Source: Okapia johnstoni (Eukaryota; Chordata; Mammalia; Artiodactyla; Giraffidae). Taken from it: a DNA stretch of 64,000 nt. Location: positions 18,498,230 to 18,562,229 of the forward strand of contig CM044317.1 in assembly GCA_024291935.2 (NCBI GenBank). Direction: 5' to 3'. This document shows, in pieces, positions 47,883-59,938 of the stretch. How positions within the stretch are numbered: position 1 is the stretch's first letter; the number at the start of each line of letters is the position of its first letter. The notes under the pieces were generated by a model. It did no database searches. It was not told the origin of the DNA and saw nothing but the letters and a program-made list of their open reading frames with translations. Both the position numbers and the translations under genes were made by a program.

Positions 47883-49413
47883 TTCTGTCTCTTTGGAGCA
47901 GTCTCTCATAGCTATCCGAGGTGCTATCTCCTGGGCTACAGTCCTCATTTTGCCCCAGATAAAACTTGATTCACAGCTCTCAAGTTGTGCATCTTTTTTA
48001 GTTGACAGAGTTGTGTGAGGGAAAGGGCCAAAAATCAAATAAAGGGGATGCTCTTCTAGCCAAAGTCATCAGTAAAAGGTATATGGTGCCATCAGATTGG
48101 AATGTTCTCGTTTCAGTGCAACTGAAATGAAATCAGTGGATCTGAGCTCTCTGGTTGCTTTAATGATATATAATTTAAGATCCTATCTGGAGAATGAAGC
48201 TATCTCAACTAGACTATGATACATGTCTCCTGTGAATGTTGTAAAATACCATTGTTGACAACCTGCCATCTGGTGTTATCATAGTCTCTTAGTGGTGTAA
48301 ATCCTTTTTTAAAGCTCTGTAGATTGTATTTTTCAATATTTTCACTTGAAGGCCAATACATTTTTGAAAATGATCATAAGCATTTATATAAGCCTATTTT
48401 CACATCAGCTTAATAACCCAGATAATGCAAATCTATTCAATATCATTTACTGAGAGCCTACTCTGTGCAGTTCTGTGCTATAAACTGTGGATAATTAAGA
48501 TGCATAAGATATGACAATTTTAATGAGGCCCTGACACTCAAGGAGACTATAAACCATTACACAACAGAGAAAAACTCTTCATACAATGCATTATAAATTA
48601 TTCTAATGTGACAAACTAGTAAAATAGTAATGAGACAGCTGAAGAGATGAAGTTCATCAGCCAGATTGGAAGTATCCAGGGTACTGAAGGGCCAGGGTTA
48701 TTGAAATGTGTGGATGATAGATGAGCTTCTCAAGAAGATTTTCACTTCCCTTCAGGAAATTTTTAAATCATTTCTGTAAACCACACATGAAACTCTTTGG
48801 TTTTCTCCTGCTTTCTTGTTCTTTGCCTTTATGGAACTAGACATGACTAAAATGTTGATAAATGGAAAAAGAAGAGTAAATAGAAGTCTGAATGAATCAT
48901 AAATTGGAAAGTGTCTTTAGATGTCAAGTTGACTATTCTAAAAACTATTTTCATAGAGTGTTACTTTAAAAATTTGATGACTTCAAATGATTTGCTATGG
49001 AAATGAAGATCCTTATACAAACTTAAACAATATTTACCAAAGGTTGTTTTCCACATATCCTAATGTGAAAATATGCAGACTTTGGGCACATGCTACTTCA
49101 GAAGCAACTGAGTTAAAAGTTAGCTGAGTTCATGGAGAAATACATGAAAACTTCAAAGGTCCTTGAAAGAAAAATATATAATCATGATTTTGTATTAATC
49201 AATGGAATAGTCTTTGATGAAGTTATATTTAATACAATTTTGGCCATTTGCACAAGTTTGAGCTAATCTTCTTGGTGAAAAAAGCATGTAAAATATTTTT
49301 CAAATCCATAAAATGGTATAAATATGTTAACTAACTTAGCCCAATGTCACCCATGAGCTACAATCATGACATATGTTAGTTAACCTTTTAAAGATTAACT
49401 GATAAGTCTTTAG
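47883..49413. other. Intergenic DNA, no gene recognised
   Basis: About 1.5 kb of AT-rich DNA. 48430-48560 (CATTTACTGAGAGCCTACTC) resembles an ancient interspersed repeat that I cannot name with confidence. Confidence 0.35.
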
Positions 49414-49724
49414 TGAGTGAAAGTTGCTCAGTTGCACTGGACTCTTTGCGACCCCATGGACTTTATAGTCCATGGAATTCTCCAGGCCAGAACACTGGAG
49501 TGGGTAGCCTTTCCCTTCTCCAAGGGATCTTCTGAACCCGGGGAGTGAACCTAGGTTTCCCATGTTGCAGGCGGATTCTTTACCAGCTGAGCGGAAGGGA
49601 AGCCCAAGAATACTGGAGTGGGTAGCCTGTCCCTTCTCTAGAGGATCTTCCCAACCCGGGAATCGAACTGTGGTCTCCTGCATTGCAGGAAGAGTCTTTA
49701 CCAACTGAACTATCAGGGAAGGCC
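49414..49724 (-). repeat. Bov-tA3 SINE with duplicated head
   Basis: GTGAGTGAAAGTTGCTCAG start, first head ending GGGAAGCCC near 49604, then a second head half CAAGAATACTGGAGTGGGTA ending near 49724. Same architecture as 4834-5160. Confidence 0.85.
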
Positions 49725-49729
49725 ATAAA

Positions 49730-49876
49730 TATTTATTTATTTGTCTGTGGGTCTTTAATTGCAGTATCCAGGATCTAGTTCCCTGACCAGGGATGGAACC
49801 CGGTCCTTCTGCACTGGGAATTCAGAGTCTTAGCCACTGGACCATCAGGGAAGTCATGGACCACCAGGGAATTCTT
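49730..49876 (-). repeat. CHR-type SINE fragment
   Basis: CCCTGACCAGGGATGGAACC, CTTAGCCACTGGACCATCAG and a short repeat of the GGACCACCAGGGAA end. Confidence 0.7.
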
Positions 49877-49899
49877 TACTATGTAACATATTAATTTGA

Positions 49900-50194
49900 G
49901 GGCTTCCCTGGTGGCTCAATTGGTAAAAAATCCACCTGCAATGCGGGAGAACTGGGTTTGATCCCTGGACTGGGAAGATCCCCTTTCCTGTGGCTCAGGC
50001 GGTAAAGAATCTGCCTGCAGTGTGAGAGACTTCGGTTCATTCCCAGTGTCTGGAAGATACCCTAGAGAAGGGAATGGAAACCCAGTCCAGTATTCTTGCC
50101 TGGAGAATACAATGGCCAGAGTATCCTGGCAGGCTACAGTCCAAGGATCACAAAGAGTAGGACACAACTGAGTGACTAACACTTACTTACTTAC
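49900..50194 (+). repeat. Bov-tA SINE with duplicated head and (TTAC)n tail
   Basis: Two heads in tandem (GGCTTCCCTGGTGGCTCAAT and CTGTGGCTCAGGCGGTAAAG) precede one body. A perfect 10-bp target duplication, ATTAATTTGA, lies at 49890-49899 and 50195-50204. Confidence 0.9.
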
Positions 50195-50204
50195 ATTAAT
50201 TTGA

Positions 50205-50489
50205 TATAGTTTTCACTAAAGCAAACATCATTTTTTATGAGTTCTTTTGTGTCTAAATATATCAACCACCTACAGTGAAAGAAAGAGACAACCATATGCT
50301 ATCTGAATTGGTGAATCTGAATCAATAGCTTGACAAACATTGAAAATAAAGACGGTCATTATATTGTATACCAGATAGGAAAGTGATTTACAGGTTAGTG
50401 AATTTTTATAATTTACAAAGTGTATTAAAAGTGTTGAGCTTGTTTGAATAAAGTTAGAATTGTTTAAAGTTACAGGTTGAATATATGTA

Positions 50490-50494
<5 letters not shown>
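50205..50494. other. Intergenic DNA, no gene recognised
   Basis: No recognised element before the microsatellite. Confidence 0.4.

Positions 50495-50552
<58 letters not shown>
50495..50552. repeat. Compound (TA)n(CA)n microsatellite
   Basis: About 34 bp of TA units followed by about 24 bp of AC units, uninterrupted, and so likely polymorphic. Confidence 0.9.
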
Positions 50553-50553
<1 letters not shown>

Positions 50554-50794
50554 TACCATAGATATATATAGTAGAGTGATTATACTGGTTCATTTCAAAA
50601 CAAATACCACTCATGTGGTGGTACTGCCATCTGTGCTCATACCCAAAACCAGGATGTTAGCCTTAAGTTCCAGGCACTTGCAAAACCTTCAATATGTAAT
50701 GAAGCTCTTACAAGAAAACACACCTGTGGTTAGAAACTATTTTATCTAAATTAAGATGAATAAAATCTGTTTTATAATTGAGTAGACAAAAAAA

Positions 50795-51011
50795 TACAGT
50801 GAATGGAGGCTCAGTCGATAAAGAATTAGCCTGTAATGTGGGAGACCTGGGTCCGATCCCTGGGTCCGGAAGATCCCTTGGAGAAGGGAATGGCAACCCA
50901 CTCCAGTATTCTTGCCTGGAGAATCCCATGGACAGAGGAGCCTGGTGGGCTACAGGTCATGGGGTAGTAAGAGTCAGACATGATGTAGCGACTAAACCAC
51001 ACAACCACCAC
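50795..51011 (+). repeat. Bov-tA SINE
   Basis: TGGAGGCTCAGTCGATAAAG, CTTGGAGAAGGGAATGGCAA. An 11-bp target duplication, AGACAAAAAAA, lies at 50784-50794 and 51012-51022. Confidence 0.9.
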
Positions 51012-51022
51012 AGACAAAAAAA

Positions 51023-51835
51023 ATATTATAATAACCTTTTTGAAATAAAGTTCTTTCATAATGCCAATTTCAGAAATGTTCTGTAAAGGTCTTTGAAGAT
51101 TTTCATTAGGCTGGTATAAATAATCCCACCCAGGATATGGTCCAAGCTAGGAGTTAAGGGTGGTATCACAGTGTTTCTCCTTTGAGGTAAAGTTCATTAC
51201 TGCCTGGCTTTTCCTGCCACATCTCCCCCTGTTTTTCCTTTTTCAAGAGTCAGTGGAGGCAAGGATTTCTTTTGAATGAAAAGACGCAAGGTAAATATCA
51301 GTTACAATATCAAAATATATGCAGCATTTCACATGCAGAATATATTTTATATGTGCAAATACTTTATATTAACAGGGAGCTTGAGACTAGAGATCAATGT
51401 TTTATTGTTTTGGAAACTTGATTTCTAGAAGCCAGTTAAAAGTTTTTTGAAGTTAGCAATTTTCTGATCCACTTAAATGAAGGCTATCTTTTGTTACATT
51501 TCAAAAAACACTTTAGTGGACACTTTGATTTTGCAAATGGAAAAACTACAATTTTATTTTTCAGTGGAGGTGTCGGAGTCACTGAGGAGTTAAATTGCTT
51601 TTGTAATGATGTTTCATTATCACCTGAATTGCACCCTGGGGATTATAACCATTGACTCAGAGTTGAACCTTGGGGGTAATAACTATAGACTCAGAGGCAG
51701 GCCTATGACTGCTGAAGAGGAAAACTAAAGCTGTCTTTTCTGCTTTTACAAGAGACCCTGAGAAAGGAGGAGTTTGTTGACCTTGAAGTACTTGGTAGGG
51801 GGTGGGTAGGTTGTAAAGAGGCAGAGTGTAGGAAA
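51023..51835. other. Intergenic DNA, no gene recognised
   Basis: No recognised element. Confidence 0.4.
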
Positions 51836-52098
51836 CTGCTGCTGCTGCTGCTAAGTCGCTTCGGTCGTGTCTGACTCTGTGCGACTCCATAGATGGCAGC
51901 CCACCAGGCTCCCCCGTCCCTGGGATTCTCCAGGCAAGAACACTGGAGTGGGTTGCCATTTCCTTCTCCAATGCATGAAAGTGAAAAGTGAAAGTGAAGT
52001 CGCTCAGTCATGTCCGACTCTTCGTTGCAGCCTACCAGGCTCCTCCGTCCATGGGATTTTCCAGGCAAGAGTACTGGAGTGGGTTGCCAGTGCCTGAG
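51836..52098 (-). repeat. BovA2 SINE (dimeric)
   Basis: CTGCTGCTGCTGCTAAGTCG, then GTGAAGTCGCTCAGTCATG and TTTTCCAGGCAAGAGTACTG; two BovA units in reverse. The second unit has a small deletion near CTCTTCGTTGCAGCC. Confidence 0.92.
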
Positions 52099-52228
52099 GA
52101 AGAAATTAAATGGTAAGCCATATACTTTATCAAAGACAACAGCCTAGGGACTGCAGGAGCTATGATATACCTTATATTAATATCTCTACCCTGGTTAACT
52201 CAGTCAACAGTTTGGAGAATATTTGTGT

Positions 52229-52428
52229 GCCCCCAATGGCTCAGCAGATAAAGAATCCTGCAATGCAGGTGACACAGGAGACCTGGATTTGATCCCTGGG
52301 TTGGGAAGATCCCCTGGAGAAGGGAAAGTTTACCCACTCCAGTATTCTGGCCTGGAGAATTCCATGGACAGAAGAGCCTGGCAGACTACAGTCCGTGGGG
52401 AAAGAGTCAAACATGACTGAGCACATGG
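52229..52428 (+). repeat. Bov-tA SINE
   Basis: CCCCCAATGGCTCAGCAGAT, GGAGAAGGGAAAGTTTACCC, AACATGACTGAGCACATGG. Confidence 0.9.
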
Positions 52429-53459
52429 CACGTGTATTCTTAGAGAGTTATTTGTTAACTATGATCCACAGACATTACTGTCTTTAGCTTCCCAGCAATC
52501 ACTGTTTTTCTACATGAAGGTGATCTCAGTGTGGAAAACACCACTTCTAGAGAGTATTTAGGAAATACGAGAGGGTGGAGGGCATTTTAGATTGTTCCAA
52601 TAACAGGAGAAAGCTACTGTTATTTAGTGATTCAAAGCCAAGGATGTTAGACATCTTTCAATTTTTTAGAGAGTTACATGGAACAAAGAATTACCCTTCC
52701 TCCTATAACTGATTTGAATGGTCCAACACTCATGTAGTCTAAAAGCAAATTGGTAAACCAAGAACCTAACTTGGTAAGATATGAAAAACCTAAGTATATT
52801 CTGTGCAGGTTTAAAGTTCACTCTTCAGTGAACTTTAGTGAATTTCAGGAATACAATCATTGTACACAATAAGGGCAGACTAAACATTGTTATCTTTGAA
52901 AAGGGTTGTTCACTGTTAAGGAAACTGTGTCACTAATGGCAACCTCATTTCAAATATTTGAGTCACAGTTACAAACCACCTGTACATCAGTCTGCAGTTG
53001 CAACAGCTGCATTTTCATTGACTTCAAGTATAGGTATGAACATCGGTAACTGTTGTTCCATGTACCATATATTTCTAGTGTAGTCTCTCCAAGCATTTAT
53101 ACATTGATATTCATATCTTACTACAAAATATTTTGGTTTTGGTTTTCTTTTATTTTAAAGATTGGGCTGTGTAATTATTTTTATTTATTAACAATATTTT
53201 GTTAAAACTACCATCTTGCCATTTATTCTCTGTTCTTACCAGTTTTTCTTTGATATATTCTCCCTTTTTCTTAACCTATTTTTGGATTAACTGAATTATT
53301 TCATTTCAGTAATAACTTACTATCTTTGTTTTATTTTTTGTTTAAAGATTTAAAGTTAACAATATACCATGTGGGTTTGTTGGAATCTTCATTCAAATAG
53401 TATTCTAACAATTTGAGTATTATTTAAGAACAACACATTACTGCATTTTATCTCCCTGT
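52429..53459. other. Intergenic AT-rich DNA, no gene recognised
   Basis: No recognised repeat with confidence; 53140-53400 may be diverged L1. Confidence 0.35.
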
Positions 53460-54260
53460 CATTTATGATGATTATATACACGTACACATATAGTGAAATG
53501 AAATGATAACCACAATCAAGTTATCAAGTTAATTAATATATCCATCACCTCACATGGTTACCTTTTTTTTTTTTTTTTAGTGTTTGATGAAAACATTTAA
53601 GATTTACTCTCTTATCTCTTAGTAAAGTTCAAGTAGGCAATCCAATATTATTAACTATAGTCACCATCTATACTTTAGATTCCCCGAACATATTCATCTT
53701 ATAATTAAAATTTATATCCTTTTGATCAACATCTTCCCATTTATTTTTTTGCCTCCCAGCACCTGGTAACCACAGTTTTACTTTCTGATGCTAAGAGTTT
53801 GACTATTTTATATTCCACATGTAAGCAAGATCTTGCAGTATTTATTTGCCTTGCTATGTCTAGCTTGTCTCAATTAGCATAACGTCCTCTAGGTTCATGT
53901 TTTCACAAATGGTAGAATTTCCTTTTCTTTAATGGCTGAAATATACATATTACATACATTTTCTTTATCTCTGTCCTTTTATCTATCTGCCCTTTATCCA
54001 TCCATATGTTTATGAGCATTTCATTTGTTCCTTATTGTGGATATTATGAATAATACCTCAATGAACAAGGGAGATGCAGATATCTCTTTGAGATTGTGAT
54101 TTTGTGGGTTTTTTGGGAGAATATATACCTAAAAGGTGAATTGTTGGATACCATGATAGTTCAATTTTTAATTTTTTTGCAGAATCTCCAGAATGTTTTC
54201 CATAGTGATTGTACCAATTTACATCCTGATCAACAATGCACAATGGTGGGGGATCCAGAG
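53460..54260 (-). repeat. L1M-type LINE 3' region
   Basis: Reverse-orientation L1 motifs: AACTATAGTCACCATCTATA, CACCTGGTAACCACAGTTTT, GGTTCATGTTTTCACAAATG, TTTTCCATAGTGATTGTACC. A T-run lies at 53563-53579. Confidence 0.75.
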
Positions 54261-54954
54261 TACTATAGCAGCAAAAAAAAATATCTAAATATGAGAGTGC
54301 TACCTTGAAAACCAAGGTTTATAGAGGATTAGGCAACAGAGGTGTAGTGGCAACAACCAAACCAAGCTAAAACAAAAAACTTTCATGAAACCAAGATTAT
54401 CTTTGAGATAGAGAAACATGGCTGGATGAAAGGCCGTATTTGATTATTACAACAGGGAGGTTATCTTCCATCGATTAAGCTGGGTAAGTTATTCTTTACT
54501 ATTCATCATACATGGGCAACTTTAACTAGCGTTTCATAAAAACAAACCTTTTAAAATAGTGAGTAAAATCTGTCTAACTCCATAAAAGTTATTAAAGGTA
54601 ATGAGATGAAAGTGAAGCAAATGATGTTTAGATAGAAAATGAGAACATACCAGGCAAGTGTTCATTAATCAGAAGAAAAATGTTGCATAGCAAAAAGTTT
54701 TTAAGTTTCAGAGCTTTGGATACATCAGAAATAGCAAAAAAATAGAAAAGCTCAAAAAAGTAATAGGTTTAAAAGTATATCAAGAAAAGTAGAGAACAAG
54801 GAGGAACAAAGGCAAAGAAGATTTAGAAATCAAGGAAATGACAGCAATAAAAAATATTTGACAGAAGTGATCGATGATTAAAGATACATATTTAATTTAT
54901 AAGGGCCAGATATGCTTGCCGGTGAATTTCATCTAACTTGAAGACAATTTACGA
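54261..54954. other. Intergenic DNA, no gene recognised
   Basis: AT-rich, no clear element. Confidence 0.4.
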
Positions 54955-55361
54955 CAATTGAGCCTTGAACAATGTGGGGGTTAAGGGTGCCAACCTCTAC
55001 CCATTAAGTGGAAGTAGATTACCCCAAAGGTCTTCATCCTCATCATCTTCACATTGAGTAGTCTGAGGAGAAGGAAGAGGAAAGATTGGTTTTCTTGTGT
55101 CAAAGGTGGCGGAGGAGGAGGTGGAAAGGAAGGAGGAAGAGGAGGAGGGGAGGCAGGCACACTAGGTGTAGCGTTACAGAAATACATCATAATTTGTCTG
55201 ACATTTTTGCTTTTTCATTCCTCTAAAAGCTTCTTTATGGTTCCAATCCTTCTTCCACTGTTCCCTCTAGTTTCGGTGGCTGTATTATAGAAAGGTCACA
55301 TTGTAAAATAAGTCAGAAGCCATCTTGAATAACTGGAGACCTTCCACCAGATTGTCTCAGT

Positions 55362-55914
55362 CCAGTTCAGTTCAGGCACTCAGTTATGTCCGACTCTTTG
55401 CCACCCCATGGACTTGCAGCATGCCAGGCCTCCCTGTCCATCACCAACTCCCAGAGTTTACTCAAACTCATGTCAATCGAGTCGGTGATGCCATCCAACC
55501 ATCTCATCCTCTGTCGTCCCCTGTCTCCTCCTGCCCTCAATCTTTCCCAGCATAAGGGTCTTTCCCAATGAGTCAGTTCTTTGCATCAGGAGGCCAAAGT
55601 ATTAGAGTTTCAGCTTCAACATCAGTCCTTCCAATGAGTATTCAGGACTGATTTCCTTGAGGATTGACTGGCTGGATCTCCTTGCAGTCCAAGGGACTCT
55701 CAAGAGTCTTCTCCAGCACCACAGTTCAAAAGTATCAATTCTTTGGCACTCAGCCTGCTTGACAGTCCAATTCTCACATCGATACATGACTGCTGGAAAA
55801 GCCATAGCTTTGATTAGACGGACCTTTGTTGGTGAAGTAATGTCTCTGCTTTTTAATATGCTGTCTAGGTTAGTCATAGCTTTTCTTCCAAGGAGCAAGC
55901 ATCTTTTAATTTCA
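55362..55914 (-). repeat. BovB LINE 3' end inserted in Tigger2
   Basis: GTTCAGTTCAGGCACTCAGT through minus-strand [20 protein letters not shown] 120-codon minus-strand frame remains open from Tigger2 sequence into the BovB C-terminal domain. Confidence 0.92.
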
Positions 55915-56385
55915 GCTTGTCTATCTATTTTCCAGCACTGCTTCTGTGTCTTCTTTCTCATCATCTGGCACAGGTTTGGAAGCTCTCATCTCCATCAAGT
56001 TATCTTTTCTCAGTTCCTCTGGTGTGCTGTTTATTAGCTTTGGAGTTTCTACAAGATTCTTATCTTGAGACCCTTCACCCTACTCCACCACTTTTCTTTT
56101 CTTTTTTTGCCATATCCACAATTTCAAGATTTTCTTGATTTGCTCCATAGTAAATCCTGTGGAGTCAGGCACACCTTCTGGATCTGAACATAGTTTTCTC
56201 CAGTAGAAATTTGTTGCATTGGGTTTGGATGGCTTTCACAGCCTTTCTCTATAACAACAATGGCATATTCAATGGTGTAATTTTTTCCAGACTTTCATAA
56301 TGTTCTCTTAATTGGTATTCTTTTCCATAGCATTAATAATCCTTTCCTTAGTGTCCTGTGCATAATAAATCTTAAAGTTCCTTAT

Positions 56386-57219
56386 TGTTACCAAGTCCAA
56401 GTTAGTGCTACTCACTTCATGACAGGCCAATAAGTTGAGAGATGAGGTGCTGGGGCAGGACATAGAGACTTTATTTGAAAAGTCAGCAATCTGAGAGGAT
56501 GGTGAAATATTGTCTTAAAGAGCCACCTTAACTTGGAGTAGATTCAGGTTTCTTTTATGCTAAAGGAAAAAGGGAAGCTGGAGGGTTCAAGACTAAAGGG
56601 TAAAGGCAGATTGCAGGGTTTTTGCAACCACTTGTTCTCCAAGGGAAGCATAACATTTGTTTGTTCCACTTGCTCATATAGGCTAGATCACAAGACTCCT
56701 GCAAAGTGAATTGTTAGCAGTTAGTTTTACTTTACCATTCTTATCTCTACTTACTTGTAAGGTTTCTAGGCTGAAAGTGAGCTTATTTACAACATGTAAC
56801 TAACAAGGACAATGGGATGGGAACTTCTTCTCAGAGTTTAATGAGCTATTTGGGCACAAGCAACATTTCTCTGGGGTTTCCCAGGTGGTGTTAGTGGTAA
56901 AGAACCCACCTGCCAATGCAGGAGATGTAAGAAACATGGGTTCGATCCCTGAGTCAGGAAGAGCCCCTGGAGGAGGGAATATGGCAACCCACTCCAGTAT
57001 TCCTGCCTGGAGAATCCTATGGACAAAGGAGTCTGGTAGACTTCATAGGAGTCCATAGGGTTGCAAAGAGTTGGGCATGACTGAAGTGACTTAGCATGCA
57101 TGCATGCACAACATTTCTCTAATTTTTGACATGCAGGGTTAAAGTAGTAGAATATATAGGGCTCAAGAATGAGGGATGGAGTTTCAACATGGTGTTAGCA
57201 CTGCTCTTCTTCTGTTACA
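56386..57219 (-). repeat. LTR (probable ERVL or gamma type) inserted in Tigger2
   Basis: Tigger2 sequence is interrupted by a segment with ends TGTTACC...GTTACA. On the minus strand it carries AATAAAGTCTCTATGTCC, a typical LTR polyadenylation region. Flanks TTAT/TTAC may be a decayed 4-bp duplication. About 600 bp without the SINE inside it. No internal viral genes. Confidence 0.55.
56873..57108 (+). repeat. Bov-tA SINE inserted in the LTR
   Basis: Full copy with a perfect 12-bp target duplication, CAACATTTCTCT, at 56861-56872 and 57109-57120. Confidence 0.93.
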
Positions 57220-58423
57220 TTACGACCCTCTGATCTAGAGGCAGCAGTAGAGCTGTTGTGTTTAGGGGCAAGTAGACCATTTGTACCTCTTCAATGCTGA
57301 GCTCAAGGGATTCTTGGTGGCCAGGGACATTGTCCAATATCAAAAGAACTTTAAAAGGCAGCCACTAACTGGCAAGGTACCTCCTGACTGATCAATCCAG
57401 AAAAGGGGTTCCATTGTCCAGACCTTCCTGTGGTACAATCAAGACGGGCACCTGGTGCTGAACTTTTCACTTCAAGACTCAGAGGTTAGCAGCTTTATTG
57501 TTAAGGGCTGTCCTTATCATAAACCTGACTGTATTTGCACAGAACAACAGTGTTAGCCTATTCCTTCCTACTTTAAAGCCTGGCGCTTGCTTTTCTTCCT
57601 TACTGGTAAATGTCCTTTGTGGCTTTTTTTTTCTAGAATAGGCACTTTCGTCTACATTAAAAACCTCTTCAGCAGGATACTCTTTCAGAAACTATTCCTG
57701 TTCAGAAAGATACCCTTTCTCATCATTTTCTTAATGGCTTTTGGGAGATTGTCTGCTGCCTCTCAGTCAGAAGAAGCTGCTTCTCCTGTTATCTTGACAT
57801 TTGTTCGGCCAAATCTCTTTCTAAAAATTATCAAACCATCTTTTGCTGGCATTAAAATTCTCTAGCTTTAGATTCTTCACCTTCCTTTTGCTTTAAGTTG
57901 TCACTTAATGATTTTGTTTTTTCTTGAATCATATTAGAGTGTGTAGATATGTCTTAGAGCAATCCTGTGCCCACAGAAAAGCTACATTTTCAATACAAGA
58001 TAAAAAGGTATTTCTCAAAAAGTGCAAAGTTTTCCCACCTGCTGCCACAGTTCCAGTAATGGCCTCATGATTTCCTTTTCTTTTTCTACTGCAGTCCTTA
58101 TGCTAGATTTATTTATCTTGAAACTTTGGGCAATCTCAGCAGCAGACCCCAATCTACAGAACCTATCAAGCAATTCAACTTTTTCTTGTAATGTCAGGAC
58201 TTTTCTCTGTTTCTTGGGAACACTTTTAGCATCACCTGTGATACTTCATACGGGTCCCCTGGTGTTACTCAAGGTTTACAGTATTGCACTGAAGACAGTG
58301 AAAAATAGTTGAGTACCACAGGAGATCTTTTTTTTTTACTGCTATATGCATTTTACTGGAGAGGTGATTGTTCACAGGGAGATGATTAGCATCACATGGC
58401 ATTTTAAGCAGGTATTTATAACA

Positions 58424-58540
58424 CTTGTGTGTGTGCTAAATTTTTTCAGTCGTGTCTGACTTGGTGTGATCCTGTGGAATGTAGCCTGTCAGACTTCTGT
58501 ATTCATAGGATTCTCCAGGCAAGAATACTGGAGTGGCTTC
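58424..58540 (-). repeat. BovA SINE fragment inserted in Tigger2
   Basis: TTCAGTCGTGTCTGACTTGG through CAGGCAAGAATACTGGAGTG; the tRNA head is absent. Confidence 0.75.
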
Positions 58541-58929
58541 AAAATTATTACAGTAAATACTGCAGATAATTTTACTGAGTTATGATTTAATGTTACCTCT
58601 TTATGTTTGTTTACATTTTTCTTGCTTGCCAATGGCACCACATGTGATCTTCATGTGTTTGCTTTGATACATTTTAGCTTTTTATAATGGGTTTGTGACA
58701 TTTTCATGGTAGTAAATGATAAAGCAGACTAGGATCTACATGTATTTTATGCATTCATGACATATCTGATTTTAATCTTTTTTTTTTATATTTCTAGGCT
58801 ACACAGTTCATCTGTGAACTTTTTAAATTGTTGCAAATCTCTGAAATTTTTTAAAATATATTAAAAAATGACATTTGTGTGTAAGTAGACCTGTACAGTT
58901 CAAACCTATGCTGTTTGAGGGTCAACTTG

Positions 58930-59045
58930 AATATCTTGATCCACACACATACATACACATTTTCCCATAGATAGCTTGTACAGCAAAAATCTAAAAACAA
59001 AGAAATTAACTGATTAAATTATGGTATATTTGTACTGTGGAATGT
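58930..59045. other. Intergenic spacer after Tigger2
   Basis: AT-rich, no element recognised. Confidence 0.4.
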
Positions 59046-59265
59046 GCTGTTCTGTGCTGTGCCTAGTCATTCAGTCGTGTCCGACTCTTTGTGACCCAGT
59101 AAACTGTAGCCCACCAGGCTCCTCTGTCCATGGTAATTTTCCAGGCAATAATAATGGAGTGGGTTGCCATGTCCTCCTCCAAGCGATCTTCCCAACCCAG
59201 GGATCGAATCTAGATCTCCTGCATTGCAGGTGGATTCTTTATGGTCTCAGTCACCAGGGAAGGCC
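59046..59265 (-). repeat. Bov-tA SINE
   Basis: GCCTAGTCATTCAGTCGTGT, TGGAGTGGGTTGCCATGTCC, AGTCACCAGGGAAGGCC. Confidence 0.9.
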
Positions 59266-59704
59266 ATGCTATGGAATATTGCACAGCAATTAAAAAATAA
59301 TACATTACTTTTGACTAGATTTTTTATTACATAGTGAGAAAAATCAAGATTTTTTTAATATATAGTAAAATGTCAATTTGTAAAACAAGCCATGATATAA
59401 CATAAAATATTGATGTATAATTATAGGAGATGAGTCAAAAATATGGTAATATCCACACTAGATTGTTCCCATGGATTATTTGGGAGGGAAGATTGGTAGA
59501 TCATAGGGCTGTAAAGGGAAGGGTAGGCAAAGAGCAATAGAGAATACATGCATGTATTCGCATACTTAATTAAGTAAATTTACAATACATTTGTGTAAAG
59601 AATTACTGGTATATGGAATTATATGTATTCTGTATACATATACATATATGTATAAAGAATTACATTTTTAATAATACTTAAATGAAAAAAATAAAACCAT
59701 CTAT
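59266..59704. other. Intergenic AT-rich DNA, no gene recognised
   Basis: Contains short TATACATATA-type runs near 59630-59650. No gene or SINE. Confidence 0.4.
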
Positions 59705-59714
59705 TGAGGTGGAA

Positions 59715-59928
59715 GGGCTTCCTTGGTGGCTCAGAAGTAAAGAATCTGCCCATAATGCTGGAGACCCAGGTTCAATCCCTAGGTCAGGAAGATCTCCTGG
59801 AGAAGGAAATGCAACCCACTCCAGTATTCGTGCCTGGGAAAATCCCATGGACAGAGGAGCCTGGCGAGCTACTGTCCATGGGACCGCAAAGAGTTGGACA
59901 CGACTGAGCAATTGAGCAGACAGGCACT
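59715..59928 (+). repeat. Bov-tA SINE
   Basis: GGGCTTCCTTGGTGGCTCAG, CTGGAGAAGGAAATGCAACC, GACACGACTGAGCAATTGAG. Flanks TGAGGTGGAA (59705-59714) and TGAAGTGGAA (59929-59938) are a 10-bp target duplication with one mismatch. Confidence 0.9.
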
Positions 59929-59938
59929 GAAGTGGAAC

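Larger units (their letters stand above)
55930..58310 (-). pseudogene. Decayed Tigger2 pogo-type transposase
   Basis: Minus-strand translation yields blocks of a CENP-B/pogo-family transposase: an N-terminal part near 58300-57960, the FGRTNVKITGEAAS segment near 57790-57830, and the core VFNVDES at 57664-57644, whose Asp lies in the catalytic D,D,D region of this family. Stops and frameshifts occur throughout. The coding region is further broken by an LTR (56386-57219). Pogo-type transposases cut and paste DNA at TA sites; this copy cannot encode a working enzyme. Plus-strand frames at 57587-57865 and 58022-58312 are antisense artefacts. Confidence 0.75.
54955..58929 (-). mobile_element. Tigger2 DNA transposon, near full length, with nested insertions
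   Basis: The left end (CAATTGAGCCTTGAACAATG) and the right end (GTTTGAGGGTCAACTT) are the inverted termini typical of Tigger2. Inside the left end is the recognisable GGTCTTCATCCTCATCATCT with a GGAGGAGG tract. Subtracting the inserted BovB, LTR and SINEs leaves roughly 2.5-2.8 kb, close to the known length of about 2.7 kb. Orientation is set by the transposase remnant on the minus strand. Confidence 0.85.

Noticed and set aside
47580..48038. 152-codon minus-strand frame
   Set aside because: Its core is the reverse translation of a Bov-tA SINE (for example SRQEYWSGFPFP), a common artefact in ruminant DNA.
55054..55180. Gly-rich or Pro-rich peptide from the GGAGGAGG tract
   Set aside because: The tract is a normal part of the Tigger2 terminal region that has expanded slightly; not coding.
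57587..58312. Plus-strand frames of 92 and 96 codons
   Set aside because: Antisense to the decayed Tigger2 transposase, which explains the base composition.
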